From positions 54,793 through 118,792 of the forward strand of contig JAFZOL010000034.1 of assembly GCA_017550625.1 (NCBI GenBank): DNA of 64,000 nucleotides. The letters are read 5' to 3'. This document shows, piece by piece, positions 48,396-58,134 of this stretch. Below the pieces are notes generated by a model. That model was not told where the DNA came from and did no database searches. It saw only the letters and a program-made list of their open reading frames with translations. The position numbers were made by a program, and so were the translations under genes. How positions within the stretch are numbered: the stretch's first letter is position 1; each line of letters starts with the position of its first letter. Source of the DNA: Clostridia bacterium (GTDB lineage: Bacteria; Bacillota; Clostridia; Oscillospirales; Acutalibacteraceae).

Positions 48396-48606
48396 GATCT
48401 GCATTCCTTTCATACAGTACTGTGTTTTTGGTTCTTTCTTACACGAAACTTTATACTGTAACATTATAAATCTACCATATATATGTTGGGTTGTCAACAA
48501 AACGCGTAATTATGACGAAATATTGTCATTAAAGAAAATAATCGGTTTTGATTTGATGCTCGATTTGACTTGATCGAATGGAGAGAGAAATCAGCCGCGG
48601 AATACA

Positions 48607-48780
48607 AACCGCAAAAGGTTGGTAGCGACAGCGAGCCGTTTATGAGCGCGCTTGCAAGCGAATAGGCGAGCCGAGCGAGACCTTTTGCGGAAAGGAGTCG
48701 CAGCGGTGTGAGCGCACCGGCGATTTTCAGACAGGCACATAAAGAAAATCGCCGTAAGCGATACATAGCTTGCGACGACG
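48607..48780 (-). repeat. tRNA-linked structured repeat A, copy 2
   Basis: Closely related to 27315-27475, with the same CCGCAAAAGGT/ACCTTTTGCGG stem, CGCTTGCAAGCG core and GCAAGC/GCTTGC hairpin. On the minus strand it starts CGTCGTCGCAAGC directly after a partial copy of the tRNA-Leu(CAG) 3' end (48781-48794), where copy 1 starts after the tRNA-Pro CCA. Confidence 0.75.
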
Positions 48781-48819
48781 CGCGGATGACGGGAGGGGAT
48801 TTGCGATGCAAATCCCGCA

Positions 48820-48929
48820 TCTTCGGCACCCGCCTTGCGGCAGGACCCGCCGAAGACTTCGCCGCTGAAAACAGTCCCCCGGACTGTTTTCCGGACGCGG
48901 CTCACCCTCTTAGGGTTCAACTCCCGTCA
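48820..48929 (-). repeat. tRNA-linked structured repeat B, copy 2
   Basis: Nearly identical to 5116-5223, on the minus strand. It opens with a 17-base perfect complement of the T-arm of the adjacent tRNA-Leu(CAG) (48913-48929). The hairpins GAAAACAGTCC/GGACTGTTTTC and GTCTTCGGC/GCCGAAGA follow, then a GGGATTTGC/GCAAATCCC hairpin and a fragment of the tRNA-Leu(CAG) 3' end. Confidence 0.8.
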
Positions 48930-48941
48930 CAGGATAGAAAA

Positions 48942-48979
48942 AACAAAACGGCTACCCCGGAAGGGGTAACCGTTTTGTT
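48942..48979 (-). terminator. tRNA-Leu(CAG) terminator
   Basis: A 17 bp stem with one mismatch (48942-48958 with 48963-48979) has a run of T on the minus strand after it. It is of the same family as the hairpin following tRNA-Leu(GAG). Confidence 0.88.
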
Positions 48980-49065
48980 GGTGCGGATGACGGGAGTTGA
49001 ACCCACATGAACTTGCGTTCACTGGCACCTGAAGCCAGCGCGTCTGCCTATTCCGCCACATCCGC
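48979..49065 (-). tRNA. tRNA-Leu(CAG)
   Basis: On the minus strand the acceptor GCGGATG pairs with CATCCGC, with discriminator A and encoded CCA (48979-48981). The anticodon stem CTGGC/GCCAG closes the loop TTCAGGT, giving anticodon CAG. A long variable arm and the T-arm GGGTTCAACTCCC are present. Length is 87 bases with CCA. Confidence 0.95.
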
Positions 49066-49094
49066 TCATGCGCCGTTTCAAACGGTGCTTGTTT

Positions 49095-49123
49095 ATATTA
49101 GCACCGCGAAACGGAAATGTCAA
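49095..49123 (-). promoter_or_regulatory. Sigma-A promoter of tRNA-Leu(CAG)
   Basis: On the minus strand, TTGACA (49118-49123) and TAATAT (49095-49100) are 17 bases apart. Confidence 0.8.
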
Positions 49124-49163
49124 CTGTTTTTTTTGATTTGAGCCGTTTTTTTTCAGCGCCCGT

Positions 49164-49697
49164 TTAATAGAGCGACCAGGCTCTGATCTTCAGGATCAGG
49201 TCGTGGAGGATGCCCACCATGCGCTGGATGGCGTTGCCGTCCACCACAAGCTTGGCGTAGACCCTGAGCCCCTTGTAATTCGTGAACCCGCCGGTCTCGT
49301 TTCTCACGCTTGCCGTCACGATCTGGCGCGAGATCACCGTAACGCCTTTTTCGCATTCGATCACGAGGTTCCCGTCCGTCAGCGTTTCGGGCAGAACGTA
49401 ACCTTCGGCGGCGACGAGGACGTAGTCGACGTAATACGTGCGCCCGGCGACCAGCTTGCCGCTCTCGGGGGTACCGGCGTAGTCAGCCACGGACACGGGC
49501 TCGTTCCATTGAAAGCCGAGCACCGCGTGGCCGGACGTCAGCTCGATGAATCTCTGAACGTCCTCCTGCGTCGCGCCGGCAACGTCGCTTTTGAGGTGCA
49601 GACGGATCTGCCCCACGGGCTCTTCGGCGAACGCCGTGACACTCAGGCACCCGAAAAGCATGATCGCCGCGAGGAGTACCGCCATCGTTTTTCTCAT
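49164..49697 (-). CDS. Small exported protein with amphipathic C-terminal tail
   Basis: A 177-residue protein with a clear signal peptide (about 1-24, ending VTAFAEE). The mature part is beta-rich, with no Cys pair motif and no recognised domain. The end, QRMVGILHDLILKIRAW, is an amphipathic helix of the kind shared with other exported proteins here. ATG follows GGGAGGAAA. Function unknown. Confidence 0.75.
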   Translation of the reverse strand: MRKTMAVLLAAIMLFGCLSVTAFAEEPVGQIRLHLKSDVAGATQEDVQRFIELTSGHAVLGFQWNEPVSVADYAGTPESGKLVAGRTYYVDYVLVAAEGYVLPETLTDGNLVIECEKGVTVISRQIVTASVRNETGGFTNYKGLRVYAKLVVDGNAIQRMVGILHDLILKIRAWSLY

Positions 49698-49792
49698 ATT
49701 CGTTTCCTCCCGTTCATTCAGGATCCGGTATTTCCATTTTACACCCGGAATACGCGCGTGTCAACCGCAAACACGAAGAGCTGTGCCGCGGT

Positions 49793-50575
49793 TCAGTTTT
49801 TGCGCAGGATATCGAGCGTATGATGCGACGCGCCCACGAGATCCTGCCGCTCGCAGACCGTGAGGTGATAGTCGATCCATCTCTCAAAGGTCCTGTCGTC
49901 GGTCTCGTCAATAAACTGCCGCATGTAATTGGTTGCGCCGTCGGTCGCCACGAGCTTCACGCGCGTCACGTCGGCGGTGGCGTCGATCGCGGCGATGTCT
50001 TCGGTGCGCACGAGCTCGAACACGTCCTTCGGCGTGCTCACGCAGTGCCACTCGGGCGTCAGCATATGGTTCTCAAACAGCTCGTCGAGTTTGTTCTGCA
50101 AAAACGAATACACGATGATCGTGGGGTCGTTCATGCAGTATGACACGAGGATATACCCGCCGGGCTTTGTGACCCGCACCGCCTCGGCGAGCGCCTGCCG
50201 CTTGTCGTCGAACGTATACAGATGATACATCGGCCCGAGCAGGAGCGTGACGTCGAACGTGTCGTTTTCAAATTCCGAGAGATCCAGCGCGTTGCCCTGC
50301 AGCACGGTGATCGGCTCGTTCCCGTCGAGCTTGCTTTTCAGAATCTCGATATTGTGCTCCACCAGCTCCACGGCGGTCACGTCGAAGCCCTCTTTCGCGA
50401 GCGCCACGCTGTAGCGCCCCGTGCCCGCGCCGACCTCAAGCACGCGTCTCGCGCCGGCTTCATCCGCCGCGGCGTGGATATACTTCATCGTGGTGATGTA
50501 TTCCACCTGCCCGTGCCTTGACAGCAGGCGGTTCTCTTCGTCGTACGCGCCGTAAAACTCTTCAAGATACGTCAT
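49793..50575 (-). CDS. Class I SAM-dependent methyltransferase
   Basis: A 260-residue methyltransferase. Motif I is VLEVGAGTGRYSVALAKEG (about 45-63), followed by VTAVELVEHNIEILK and the post-motif LLLGPMYHLYTFDDKRQALAEA typical of small-molecule methyltransferases. The substrate is not predictable. It lies 18 bases after the DUF4838 gene stop on the same strand, so it may be the last gene of the glycan operon. Confidence 0.87.
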   Translation of the reverse strand: MTYLEEFYGAYDEENRLLSRHGQVEYITTMKYIHAAADEAGARRVLEVGAGTGRYSVALAKEGFDVTAVELVEHNIEILKSKLDGNEPITVLQGNALDLSEFENDTFDVTLLLGPMYHLYTFDDKRQALAEAVRVTKPGGYILVSYCMNDPTIIVYSFLQNKLDELFENHMLTPEWHCVSTPKDVFELVRTEDIAAIDATADVTRVKLVATDGATNYMRQFIDETDDRTFERWIDYHLTVCERQDLVGASHHTLDILRKN

Positions 50576-50593
50576 CGCGCCGTCCCCTTTCCG

Positions 50594-52543
50594 TTAAACC
50601 ATCCCTTCGAACATCCGCGGAACGAAGAAGAGCATCCTGAGCAGCCGGTTGATCACGGGCAGAATTTTCGCCTGCGTTTTCACGGACGACGGAAGCTCGC
50701 TCTCGTCCATATACCAGAAGGTCGGCCGGACCTTGCAGTTCGGCTCCTCGTCGTGCAGATACAGCCCCCACGCCTCCGACAGACACGTGATGCCGTAGTC
50801 CTTCATGTCGTGATACAGCTTTCTCGCTTCTTCTTCGGGGGCGTTCTTATACGAGAGCCAGTTGAATTCGCCCGCGAAGGTAGCGCATTTGAAGAAGCGC
50901 CAGCTGATCGTCAGGCCTTCAAGGTGCCGCGCCTCGTCCTCGTTCAGCGGTTTCGCCGCGGCGTCCGCGAGCAGGGCGTCGAGCTTTCTGATATCCGTTT
51001 CGGTCAGCGACGTGTTCGCCTCAAGGTTCTCGCCGCCGTCGGAGCACGAAACGTGGCTCGTTTTCACCGAAAGCGGATTGTAGCCCTGCACGCGGGATTC
51101 GAACTGTTTGATGAATTCGATCACGTCGTCCGCCGCAGCGCCGTAATAGGCGGCGCAGAACTCCGCGATGTCGCGCTCGATGTCGGTGTCGGGGTTCCAC
51201 AAAAGCCTGCAAACGAGATAGGTCCTGAGCTCATGGAACTCGCCCGCCACGGTCACGTCGCCGCAGCCGTGGTCAAACACAGCGTCCACGCCGCAGTCGC
51301 GGAAGTACTGGTACCGGCTCTGCAGGTGCGTCAGGTTCGGATACAGGGCGTAGTAATACTGGAAGTTCGTGCTGTAATCCCAGATATACAGATTGTCCGC
51401 CACGTTCTTCCAGGCGTTTAGATCGTCGCTGAACTTCTTGTTCGAGTCGCATTTCCGGTCGGTCAGGTCGTGCAGCACGCAGGTGTAAATGGAGCACAGC
51501 CGCACCACCACGTTGTCCGCCGCGCGAAGGCCTGTCGGCGGCGTCTGCGAGTTCTGATAGGCGAGCGTTTCGATCTTTCTGCCGGGATAGGCTTCGTCCA
51601 CCGCCGCGGCGACTTTGTTCACGAAATTGAGCAGGCTCGCCGCGTCCGTGCCGCCGTGCGCCTTATTGTAGGCGACGCATTCCGGGCACTGGCAGAAATC
51701 CGCGCCGTCGTTCTGCGAGACCGAGAGGATCGTGTCATACTGCGCGCAGAAATTCATGGCGTATGCGATCGTCAGGCGCAGCACGTCTGGGTTCGAGAAG
51801 CAGGGCTGGCGCGAGGTCGTCCGGTTGCCGTTATTATCCATGCCGAAATACTCCGGGTGTTCGTCGAACAGGGAATAGGGGATGATCGACGACATCGTGT
51901 GCACGCTGTTGATCACCATGTCCCAGCGGCCGCCGCCCATCTCGTCCGGCACGTATGCCATGATGCCGTGCAGCTTGTGCGAGACGCAGTAATCCGGATA
52001 CATCGTCGAGAACATCCAATAGGTCTGCCTGAGCTTGAACGGCGGGGTATAGGTATAATCGATCGCCCCGAGCGCGGGAGCGGCGTTCTCCGGCGTCACG
52101 GTCAGCTCGTGCGTGAACCAGCGGCAGCCGAGCCGGTCCTCAAGATAGGTATACACCGCGTAGATCGCGCCGCGTTTTTCGCCGCCCGTCAGAAACAGCT
52201 TTTTCCCTTTGGTCACGATGCGCACCGTGTCCTCATCGTAGCCGGTTCTGTCGATCCCGGCCTCGGCGTCGCGGTTCGTCACGCCGACAACGATCTCTTT
52301 ATCGTGCGGGCTTTCGGCGTCCGTCACGACAGGGAAGTCGGCGCCCGTGATGCGGCCGAGGTAATCGGCGAGCGTGTCGGCGGCAGTCCGTTCGGTCGCG
52401 GAGGCGTTTTCACCCACCACGATCACGTAGTCCGTGCGCCCGCCGGAGGCGAGCAGCGTCTCGGCGTCTCCCGCGGCGAGCGAGGGACCAGCGACGCAGA
52501 AGACCAAAAGAAACGTCAACAGGAGAGAGAGTGCTTTTTTCAT
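50594..52543 (-). CDS. Exported DUF4838 glycan-active protein
   Basis: A 649-residue exported protein. ATG 52543 follows AAGGAG and starts a signal peptide (about 1-24). The next ~120 residues resemble the N-terminal domain of alpha-glucuronidases and family 20 enzymes (ATERTAADTLADYLGRITGADFPVV, RGAIYAVYTYLEDRLGCRWF). The rest matches the DUF4838 pattern (HPEYFGMDNNGNRT, LSVSQNDGADFCQCPEC, HELRTYLVCRLLWNPD). The C-terminus is an amphipathic helix. Hydrolysis of a glycan outside the cell is expected from context. Confidence 0.82.
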   Translation of the reverse strand: MKKALSLLLTFLLVFCVAGPSLAAGDAETLLASGGRTDYVIVVGENASATERTAADTLADYLGRITGADFPVVTDAESPHDKEIVVGVTNRDAEAGIDRTGYDEDTVRIVTKGKKLFLTGGEKRGAIYAVYTYLEDRLGCRWFTHELTVTPENAAPALGAIDYTYTPPFKLRQTYWMFSTMYPDYCVSHKLHGIMAYVPDEMGGGRWDMVINSVHTMSSIIPYSLFDEHPEYFGMDNNGNRTTSRQPCFSNPDVLRLTIAYAMNFCAQYDTILSVSQNDGADFCQCPECVAYNKAHGGTDAASLLNFVNKVAAAVDEAYPGRKIETLAYQNSQTPPTGLRAADNVVVRLCSIYTCVLHDLTDRKCDSNKKFSDDLNAWKNVADNLYIWDYSTNFQYYYALYPNLTHLQSRYQYFRDCGVDAVFDHGCGDVTVAGEFHELRTYLVCRLLWNPDTDIERDIAEFCAAYYGAAADDVIEFIKQFESRVQGYNPLSVKTSHVSCSDGGENLEANTSLTETDIRKLDALLADAAAKPLNEDEARHLEGLTISWRFFKCATFAGEFNWLSYKNAPEEEARKLYHDMKDYGITCLSEAWGLYLHDEEPNCKVRPTFWYMDESELPSSVKTQAKILPVINRLLRMLFFVPRMFEGMV

Positions 52544-52567
52544 AGTCTTGCTCCTTTCCTTCACAGG

Positions 52568-55075
52568 TCAGTTGATGATCGGAAAACTCTCGAGCGGCTG
52601 TTCGGCGCGCTCAAGCACGTATTCGTGCGATGCCTCGGTGTCGAAGCAGATCACGCCGTCTTCGCGGCGGGTGAACGTGATAAGTGCCTGCGTTTCAAGG
52701 TCGCGCACCCGGACCGTATCGCCGAGCGCCGCCGCCACGCGGCAGGGGTTGCCCTTGATGCTGCGCACGATCACGTAGGCGACTTCGCCCCCGCGCGATT
52801 CCGCGCCCACCAAAAACGCGCCGCGCGCCCGAAGCGACCAGAACGCGGCGTCGCCGAGCGTGAAATCCCACGCCGGGAACACCCTGATCACGCCGCCCTG
52901 CGACTGTAGCAGCATTTCGGTGATGACCTCAGCCGTGGCGGCCGTGCCCTTGCCGACCGAAATGTTGCAGTCGAAGGCGATCGGCGCCTCGAGGTTGCCG
53001 CCGCACTCGTATTCCTCCGGGATGAGCTTGAGGATCCGCCCGGCGTAGGCGGCGTCGCCCATGCGCAGGCGCGAGAGGATCCCGAACGACTGGTCCCACG
53101 GGATCTCGTTGTCCGGCACGTGTTTTTTCACGGTCTTCTTCGCCGCTTCGATCAGGGCTTCGCTCTCGCCGTGCCACGCGTCCACTTCGCCGGTATAGGC
53201 GACCGGCGCCACGTCCGTCACGCACGGCGGGCCGTAATCGAATGTCAGATCGTCCGTGTCTTCGGCGGTTTTCCACGTGCCGTCGGGCCACACGGCGTAG
53301 TCTTTGCGCATCGCGGCGACGTCGTTTTCCCACGCTTCGGCGAGGTCTTCGTCCACGCCGAGGATGCGCGCGGCCTCGGCGGCGCGCGACAGCGTGTGGC
53401 GCGTCATGCACAGGTCGATGAGGGAGTTCGTCATGAACTCGTTTGCAAAGCCGATGGTGGCCACGAACTCCTGCGAACGGGACGGGAAGATATACCGCTC
53501 GCCGTTTTCGGCGGTCAGCAGATAATCGTGGTAAAACAGGGCCGCGTCTTTCATCAGCGGATAACCGGTCTCGCGCAAAAAGGTTTCGTCGCCGGTGTAA
53601 TCATAGTAATCCCAGCAGAATTTTACGCTCTCGCCGGTCGTCTGCAGGTTCATCTGCGTGCCGTTGAGGTTGATCGCCGAGGCGATCACGGTGCCGGTGC
53701 ACGAGATCGCGTGCGGATAGGCCGTGCCGCGCATACCGTAATAATCCCGCGTGAATTTCTGCAGCTTTTCCCTCGAATCCTTCAGAAGACGGAACCACGG
53801 CTCGAGGAGCTCCGCGTGGTTCGTGGGCAGCAGGCCGAGGTTCGTTTTCGCCTGCTCATAGGTCAGGATATGGTGCCCCCAGTTCGCGAACGTGGACTGG
53901 TACCACGGCGCGAGATACCCCGCGGCGAATTTGCCGGGCTTTCTCGCGCACAGCGCCTGATACTCGCTCCAGTACCACGGCCGCGAGAGCTTCGTATCCG
54001 GCAAACGGATCCACGAGCGCCGCCAGATATGTCGGTACCAATCGATCGTCGCGCCGACCGACACGGGCATATGCTCCGCGGTCACGCGGTCGAGGCGGCG
54101 TTTGGCCTCGGCCTTCGGGTCGGGCGCGTCGTAGGACGACACCACGGTGAGCAGAAATACCACGCTCTTGCCGGCGGGACGCCCCTCCGCCACGATGCGC
54201 GAGCCTGCGGCGCACGGGATGATCTCGGGCGCGCTTGTGCGCATACGCACGGTATAGAACGTGTTCGGCGAGTTCTCTGGGTCGCGTCCGGCTCTCAGGC
54301 GCATCGTAAAGCCGAAATCCCCGTCCTCGATATAGGGAACGGGCGTGTAGTAAGTCTCGATCTCTTTTTCGAGCGCGGCGATCTCGGGGGCTGTCTTCGG
54401 GCCGCTGTTGGCCGAGACCTCCATCGGGTCCTTCGTCAGCTCCAGCGCGAGCTTGCCCATGTGCCCCGCGCGCTCCCCGGCGGAGCACACGATCACCATG
54501 ACCTCCTCAGCCGGGCTGATGCACGACAGCGTAGAAAACCCGTCGCCGCACACCACGCCGTTCTGGTTGCCGACGCAGTAGGTCTGCTCCACGAGCTCGG
54601 CGTGCAGATCCATGCGCTCGCGGATGTGCGAAAACACGCCGCCCGCGCACAGGTGCAGCGTCAGACGCGCCGCCGAGGTCTGGCAGGGCTCGTTGTTGCG
54701 GCAGTTCGCCGCGGCGAACATGTCCTGCTTGAGCGTGGGGTCGCCTTCGAGGATGCGTTCTCTGAGCCTTTCGATCCCGCCGGGCAGATAGCAGGGCGGG
54801 TCGGAATCGTAATCGTCCCACCACAGGTCGTTTTTGGCGACGTGATAGGTGTAGTTGTCCGGCTTGCCGTGGATGGCTGCGCCGAAATCGCCGTCGCCGA
54901 GGATATACGCGCGGCGGAAGTCGTTCACGGTGCCCTCGCGCCTGTAAACGTGCTTCATCGCCTCTTTCTCGCCGTCGGTGGCGATGCGCATGCGCCCGGG
55001 GCGCAGCGTTTCGTCGGGCATCGTGGGCAGCAGCCCGCATAAGGGCTTCTTTCTGTGCAGTTTTTCTCCTTGCAT
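52568..55075 (-). CDS. GH95-like glycoside hydrolase
   Basis: An 835-residue cytoplasmic protein without signal peptide. ATG 55075 follows GGGAGGAA. The N-terminal beta domain has DGDFGAAIHGKPDNYTYHVAKNDLWWDD, the middle is an (alpha/alpha)6 barrel (NWGHHILTYEQAKTNLGLLP, MNLQTTGESVKFCWDYYDYTGDE), and the C-terminal beta part VFPAWDFTLGDAAFWSLRARGAFLVGA closely resembles family 95 alpha-L-fucosidases. Family 65-type phosphorylases are the main alternative. An FucU/RbsD-type mutarotase gene in the window supports fucose handling, weakly. Confidence 0.72.
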   Translation of the reverse strand: MQGEKLHRKKPLCGLLPTMPDETLRPGRMRIATDGEKEAMKHVYRREGTVNDFRRAYILGDGDFGAAIHGKPDNYTYHVAKNDLWWDDYDSDPPCYLPGGIERLRERILEGDPTLKQDMFAAANCRNNEPCQTSAARLTLHLCAGGVFSHIRERMDLHAELVEQTYCVGNQNGVVCGDGFSTLSCISPAEEVMVIVCSAGERAGHMGKLALELTKDPMEVSANSGPKTAPEIAALEKEIETYYTPVPYIEDGDFGFTMRLRAGRDPENSPNTFYTVRMRTSAPEIIPCAAGSRIVAEGRPAGKSVVFLLTVVSSYDAPDPKAEAKRRLDRVTAEHMPVSVGATIDWYRHIWRRSWIRLPDTKLSRPWYWSEYQALCARKPGKFAAGYLAPWYQSTFANWGHHILTYEQAKTNLGLLPTNHAELLEPWFRLLKDSREKLQKFTRDYYGMRGTAYPHAISCTGTVIASAINLNGTQMNLQTTGESVKFCWDYYDYTGDETFLRETGYPLMKDAALFYHDYLLTAENGERYIFPSRSQEFVATIGFANEFMTNSLIDLCMTRHTLSRAAEAARILGVDEDLAEAWENDVAAMRKDYAVWPDGTWKTAEDTDDLTFDYGPPCVTDVAPVAYTGEVDAWHGESEALIEAAKKTVKKHVPDNEIPWDQSFGILSRLRMGDAAYAGRILKLIPEEYECGGNLEAPIAFDCNISVGKGTAATAEVITEMLLQSQGGVIRVFPAWDFTLGDAAFWSLRARGAFLVGAESRGGEVAYVIVRSIKGNPCRVAAALGDTVRVRDLETQALITFTRREDGVICFDTEASHEYVLERAEQPLESFPIIN

Positions 55076-55094
55076 GGCCGTTCCTCCCAATGCC

Positions 55095-56729
55095 TTACAG
55101 CCGGGCTTCCTCAGGTTCTTCGGCGCCCTCTTCCTCAAGCGCCTTGCGCATGGCTTCGATCGCCTCGGTATCGGGGTCCTCTTCGGTGAGCAGGGCGCGG
55201 CGCTCGTTGAGCGCGATATACATCTGCTCGCGTTTCTCGCCGACCAGATCGTAGAAGAAGAAGGGGATCACGTTTACCACCGACGGCAGGAAATAGCCGG
55301 CCACGAACAGGAAAAACACCTTTTGATACACGGTCCTGCTGCCCTGCGACCACGGCAGCATCGGAATGGTGGGGTCGTACTTCGTCCATTTGAAAACCGC
55401 GATGGTCAGCAGTGTATTGAGCGGCGCCGTGATCTTCATGATGAGATCCGTAAGGATGTTGATCGTCCCGTCGGGGCGTTCGCCGGTCACGTATTCGGTG
55501 TAGTCCGTCATTTCGCGCACGACCTCCTGCTCGTATACGTTGCTGGGGCCGTTGTTGACCGCGTTCATCGCGTGGAACACCGCGAAAACGATGCAGATGG
55601 CCAGGCGGTTGTGCACGAGCGGGATACCGAAGGCGCACATGCCGACGATGGATAAAAGGTCCCACGCGCGCAGCGCAAGGATGGCCACGCGGTTGTTGGG
55701 AAAGAGCTTCTGGAATTTCGGGATGAACGTCACGCTGACGATATCGAGTAGGTTATAAGGCGTATAGGCGAGCATCGAAGGGATCGCCCCGCCGAAGATC
55801 TCCTGCTGGGTCACGAGGTCCCACGAATAGCCGCCGCTGCTCCACCACGAGGTCGCGAACTTCGCGATGAACACGCGCAGCAGATATTTGTTTTTCAGAA
55901 CGTAAAAGATCGTTTTCATCAGGGACGCGGGCTGCGGCTGCAGGGCGATGCGCTCGTGGCAGCCCACGGCCATCGCGATGTTGCCAACCGCGCCCACGCT
56001 GCACGCGAAGCCCGAAAGGATGGCGAAGAGCACGGGCATCGGCAAGTTGATGTAATTCTTATTGTTGAGCTCCATCAGGGGCAGGAACAGGGCGTAAACG
56101 AGCTGCGAGCCGAATTCGCCGATATACTGATTGAGCAGGCCCACCGAGATCCTGTCCTTCGGGTTCGGGGTCTGCAGGGTCGTCAGGTTCTCGCGCGGGA
56201 TGCCGTAGATCGTGCCGAAGGTCTCCTGAATAAACAGGATCACGAACACGAACACGATCTTTTTCGGGTCGTTGGCGGCGCTGCCCTTGAAGAAGAGCGC
56301 GCCGCAATAGAGCACGGCCGTGCTCAAAAAATAGGGGATCGAGCCGAACACGATATAAGGCCGCGCCTTGCCCCAGCGCGTGCGCGTGCGGTCATACGCC
56401 GCGCCCATTAAGGGATTGTTGAGCACGTCGTAGATCGAGATGAGCGTCAAAATCAGCGTGACGTAGGTCATGTCGATCTTCAGCACGTTCACGAAATAGA
56501 GCGTCCTGTAAACCTCAAGCCCCTTGAGGAGCTTCGCCGCCCATTGGCCGATGGCGGGCAGCAGCATCTCGCGCGGCGAGAGCACGCCGGTGTGGAACAT
56601 CCGCACGGCGATGTCGTTATACTTCCCGAGCTTGTCGGCTCCGAGGTTCGCCGCCGCGTTCTTTTCGGCGGAGAACACCTCTTCTACGATGTTGGCTGCC
56701 ACCTTTTTGTTTTCATTCGGATTACTCAT
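55095..56729 (-). CDS. GPH/MFS-type glycan transporter
   Basis: A 544-residue, 12-helix transporter. Its GPH-like signature is ISIYDVLNNPLMGAAYDRTRTRWGKARPYIVFG (about 106-138). N- and C-terminal hydrophilic extensions (about 40 and 45 residues, the latter very acidic) make it longer than usual. It should import the oligosaccharide or sugar acted on by the neighbouring hydrolase, 19 bases downstream. The start overlaps the Ig-like gene by eight bases. Confidence 0.83.
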   Translation of the reverse strand: MSNPNENKKVAANIVEEVFSAEKNAAANLGADKLGKYNDIAVRMFHTGVLSPREMLLPAIGQWAAKLLKGLEVYRTLYFVNVLKIDMTYVTLILTLISIYDVLNNPLMGAAYDRTRTRWGKARPYIVFGSIPYFLSTAVLYCGALFFKGSAANDPKKIVFVFVILFIQETFGTIYGIPRENLTTLQTPNPKDRISVGLLNQYIGEFGSQLVYALFLPLMELNNKNYINLPMPVLFAILSGFACSVGAVGNIAMAVGCHERIALQPQPASLMKTIFYVLKNKYLLRVFIAKFATSWWSSGGYSWDLVTQQEIFGGAIPSMLAYTPYNLLDIVSVTFIPKFQKLFPNNRVAILALRAWDLLSIVGMCAFGIPLVHNRLAICIVFAVFHAMNAVNNGPSNVYEQEVVREMTDYTEYVTGERPDGTINILTDLIMKITAPLNTLLTIAVFKWTKYDPTIPMLPWSQGSRTVYQKVFFLFVAGYFLPSVVNVIPFFFYDLVGEKREQMYIALNERRALLTEEDPDTEAIEAMRKALEEEGAEEPEEARL

Positions 56730-58134
56730 TGACAGTCACCTCGCAGGACACCCTGAACCAGCCGTCGTCAGACAGGGCGTATACAGTCGTTTTGCCGGGC
56801 GCAACGCCGGTCACCGCGCCGTTTTCGTCCACTTTCGCGATGTCCGGGTCTTCCGTATACCACGTCACGGACTTCACGGTCGCGTCCGAGGGGCTCGGCT
56901 TCGCCGTCAGCGTTTTTTCTTCGCCGGTTTTGAGCTTCAGCTTGCGTGTGTTGAGGCTCAGCGACTCCACGGACACCTTGACCTCGATCCGGCACGTATC
57001 GCTGTATTCCTTACCGCGGAACGTGAAGCGTGCTGTCACCTCGGCGGTGCCGGGCTCCTTGCCGGCTTTCAGATAGCCCTCTTCGTCCACCGTGACCACG
57101 CTCTCGTCGGAGCTCTCCCACGTCACCTCGGCGGCGAGCGGGTCGGCGCACACAACGGTGGCAAGCAGGTTGTCGGTGGAGCCGGGCTCGATGCTCAGCA
57201 CGTGGCGGTTGAGCGTCAGCGACGGCCACGTGAGCGTGTATTCTTCCTTCTCGCCGAGTGTCAGCGATACCGGCTGTCTGCCGAGCGACTCGTATTCGGC
57301 GAAGAACGAGAGCGTCGCGTCGGCGGCGATCGTGCGTTCCAGGATCAGACTCCTGAGCTCGAGCGACAGACGGTCGAGCTTGTATACGACCGTCACGGTT
57401 TTCGTTTCGGTCGAAACGCCGCTTACTTTGAACGAGCCCGTCCCGATGAACAGATCGGCGATCTCTTCGGCGTTTTTCTTGATAAACAGACCGTCCGCCG
57501 TGTCCGACTTGAGCGTCAGCGTGATCGTATACTCGTCGTGGTATTTCATCACGTAAGGCCGCGTGCCGCCGCATTCCTCGCAGGAATCGGCGGGCGTTTG
57601 GCTTTCGAGCTCGCAGACGGGGCAGACGTAATAAATGTATTCGCATTTGAAGCCTTCGACAGCGTCCGCGGGGAACGAGACCTCCGGCAGGATCGCCGCC
57701 GTATCTTCGCCGTAGCCGGCGCCGCGGTCGGGATAGGCCTCCGAAAGCAGCTTGCCGAGCGGCTGCGACGAATTGCCCGCCGTGTCGGCGACGAGGCCGA
57801 GATAGGTGCGAAGGGCGTCGCTGCCCGGGGCCTCGATGCCGCCGTTCTCGCCGTCTCTGACGACGTAGAAGCTGTGGTGCGCGCCGATCTTCGGCTGCTC
57901 TTTCGCCGCTGTTTCGGCGGCGTTCTCAAGCAGCTTCACCGCTTCGGCGGCGGTCGCGGGCGGGGGAACTGCGCCTTCGGTCAGATCGTTCGGCGGATAG
58001 CTGCCTTCCAGCGCGAGAACCATGTTGAGCCCCCAGATGAAGCCCACGACGAAAATGACGCCCAGAATGGCAACGACAACCGCGGTCACGATGCGCCCTT
58101 TGCGGCGTTCGGCGTCGGTTTCTTTATTCTTCAT
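56722..58134 (-). CDS. Membrane-anchored protein with zinc ribbon and Big_2 Ig-like domains
   Basis: A 470-residue protein: cytoplasmic start (about 1-14), one membrane helix (about 15-40) and an extracellular part. It includes a CPVC...CEEC knuckle (about 170-190), a DUF-like beta region and two bacterial Ig-like (Big_2) repeats near 285-385 and 390-470 (TWESSDESVVTVDEEGYLKAGKEPGTAEVTA, TWYTEDPDIAKVDENGAVTGVAPGKTTVYA). A role in binding glycan or cell wall is inferred. It is second in the operon and overlaps both neighbours. Confidence 0.78.
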   Translation of the reverse strand: MKNKETDAERRKGRIVTAVVVAILGVIFVVGFIWGLNMVLALEGSYPPNDLTEGAVPPPATAAEAVKLLENAAETAAKEQPKIGAHHSFYVVRDGENGGIEAPGSDALRTYLGLVADTAGNSSQPLGKLLSEAYPDRGAGYGEDTAAILPEVSFPADAVEGFKCEYIYYVCPVCELESQTPADSCEECGGTRPYVMKYHDEYTITLTLKSDTADGLFIKKNAEEIADLFIGTGSFKVSGVSTETKTVTVVYKLDRLSLELRSLILERTIAADATLSFFAEYESLGRQPVSLTLGEKEEYTLTWPSLTLNRHVLSIEPGSTDNLLATVVCADPLAAEVTWESSDESVVTVDEEGYLKAGKEPGTAEVTARFTFRGKEYSDTCRIEVKVSVESLSLNTRKLKLKTGEEKTLTAKPSPSDATVKSVTWYTEDPDIAKVDENGAVTGVAPGKTTVYALSDDGWFRVSCEVTVNE

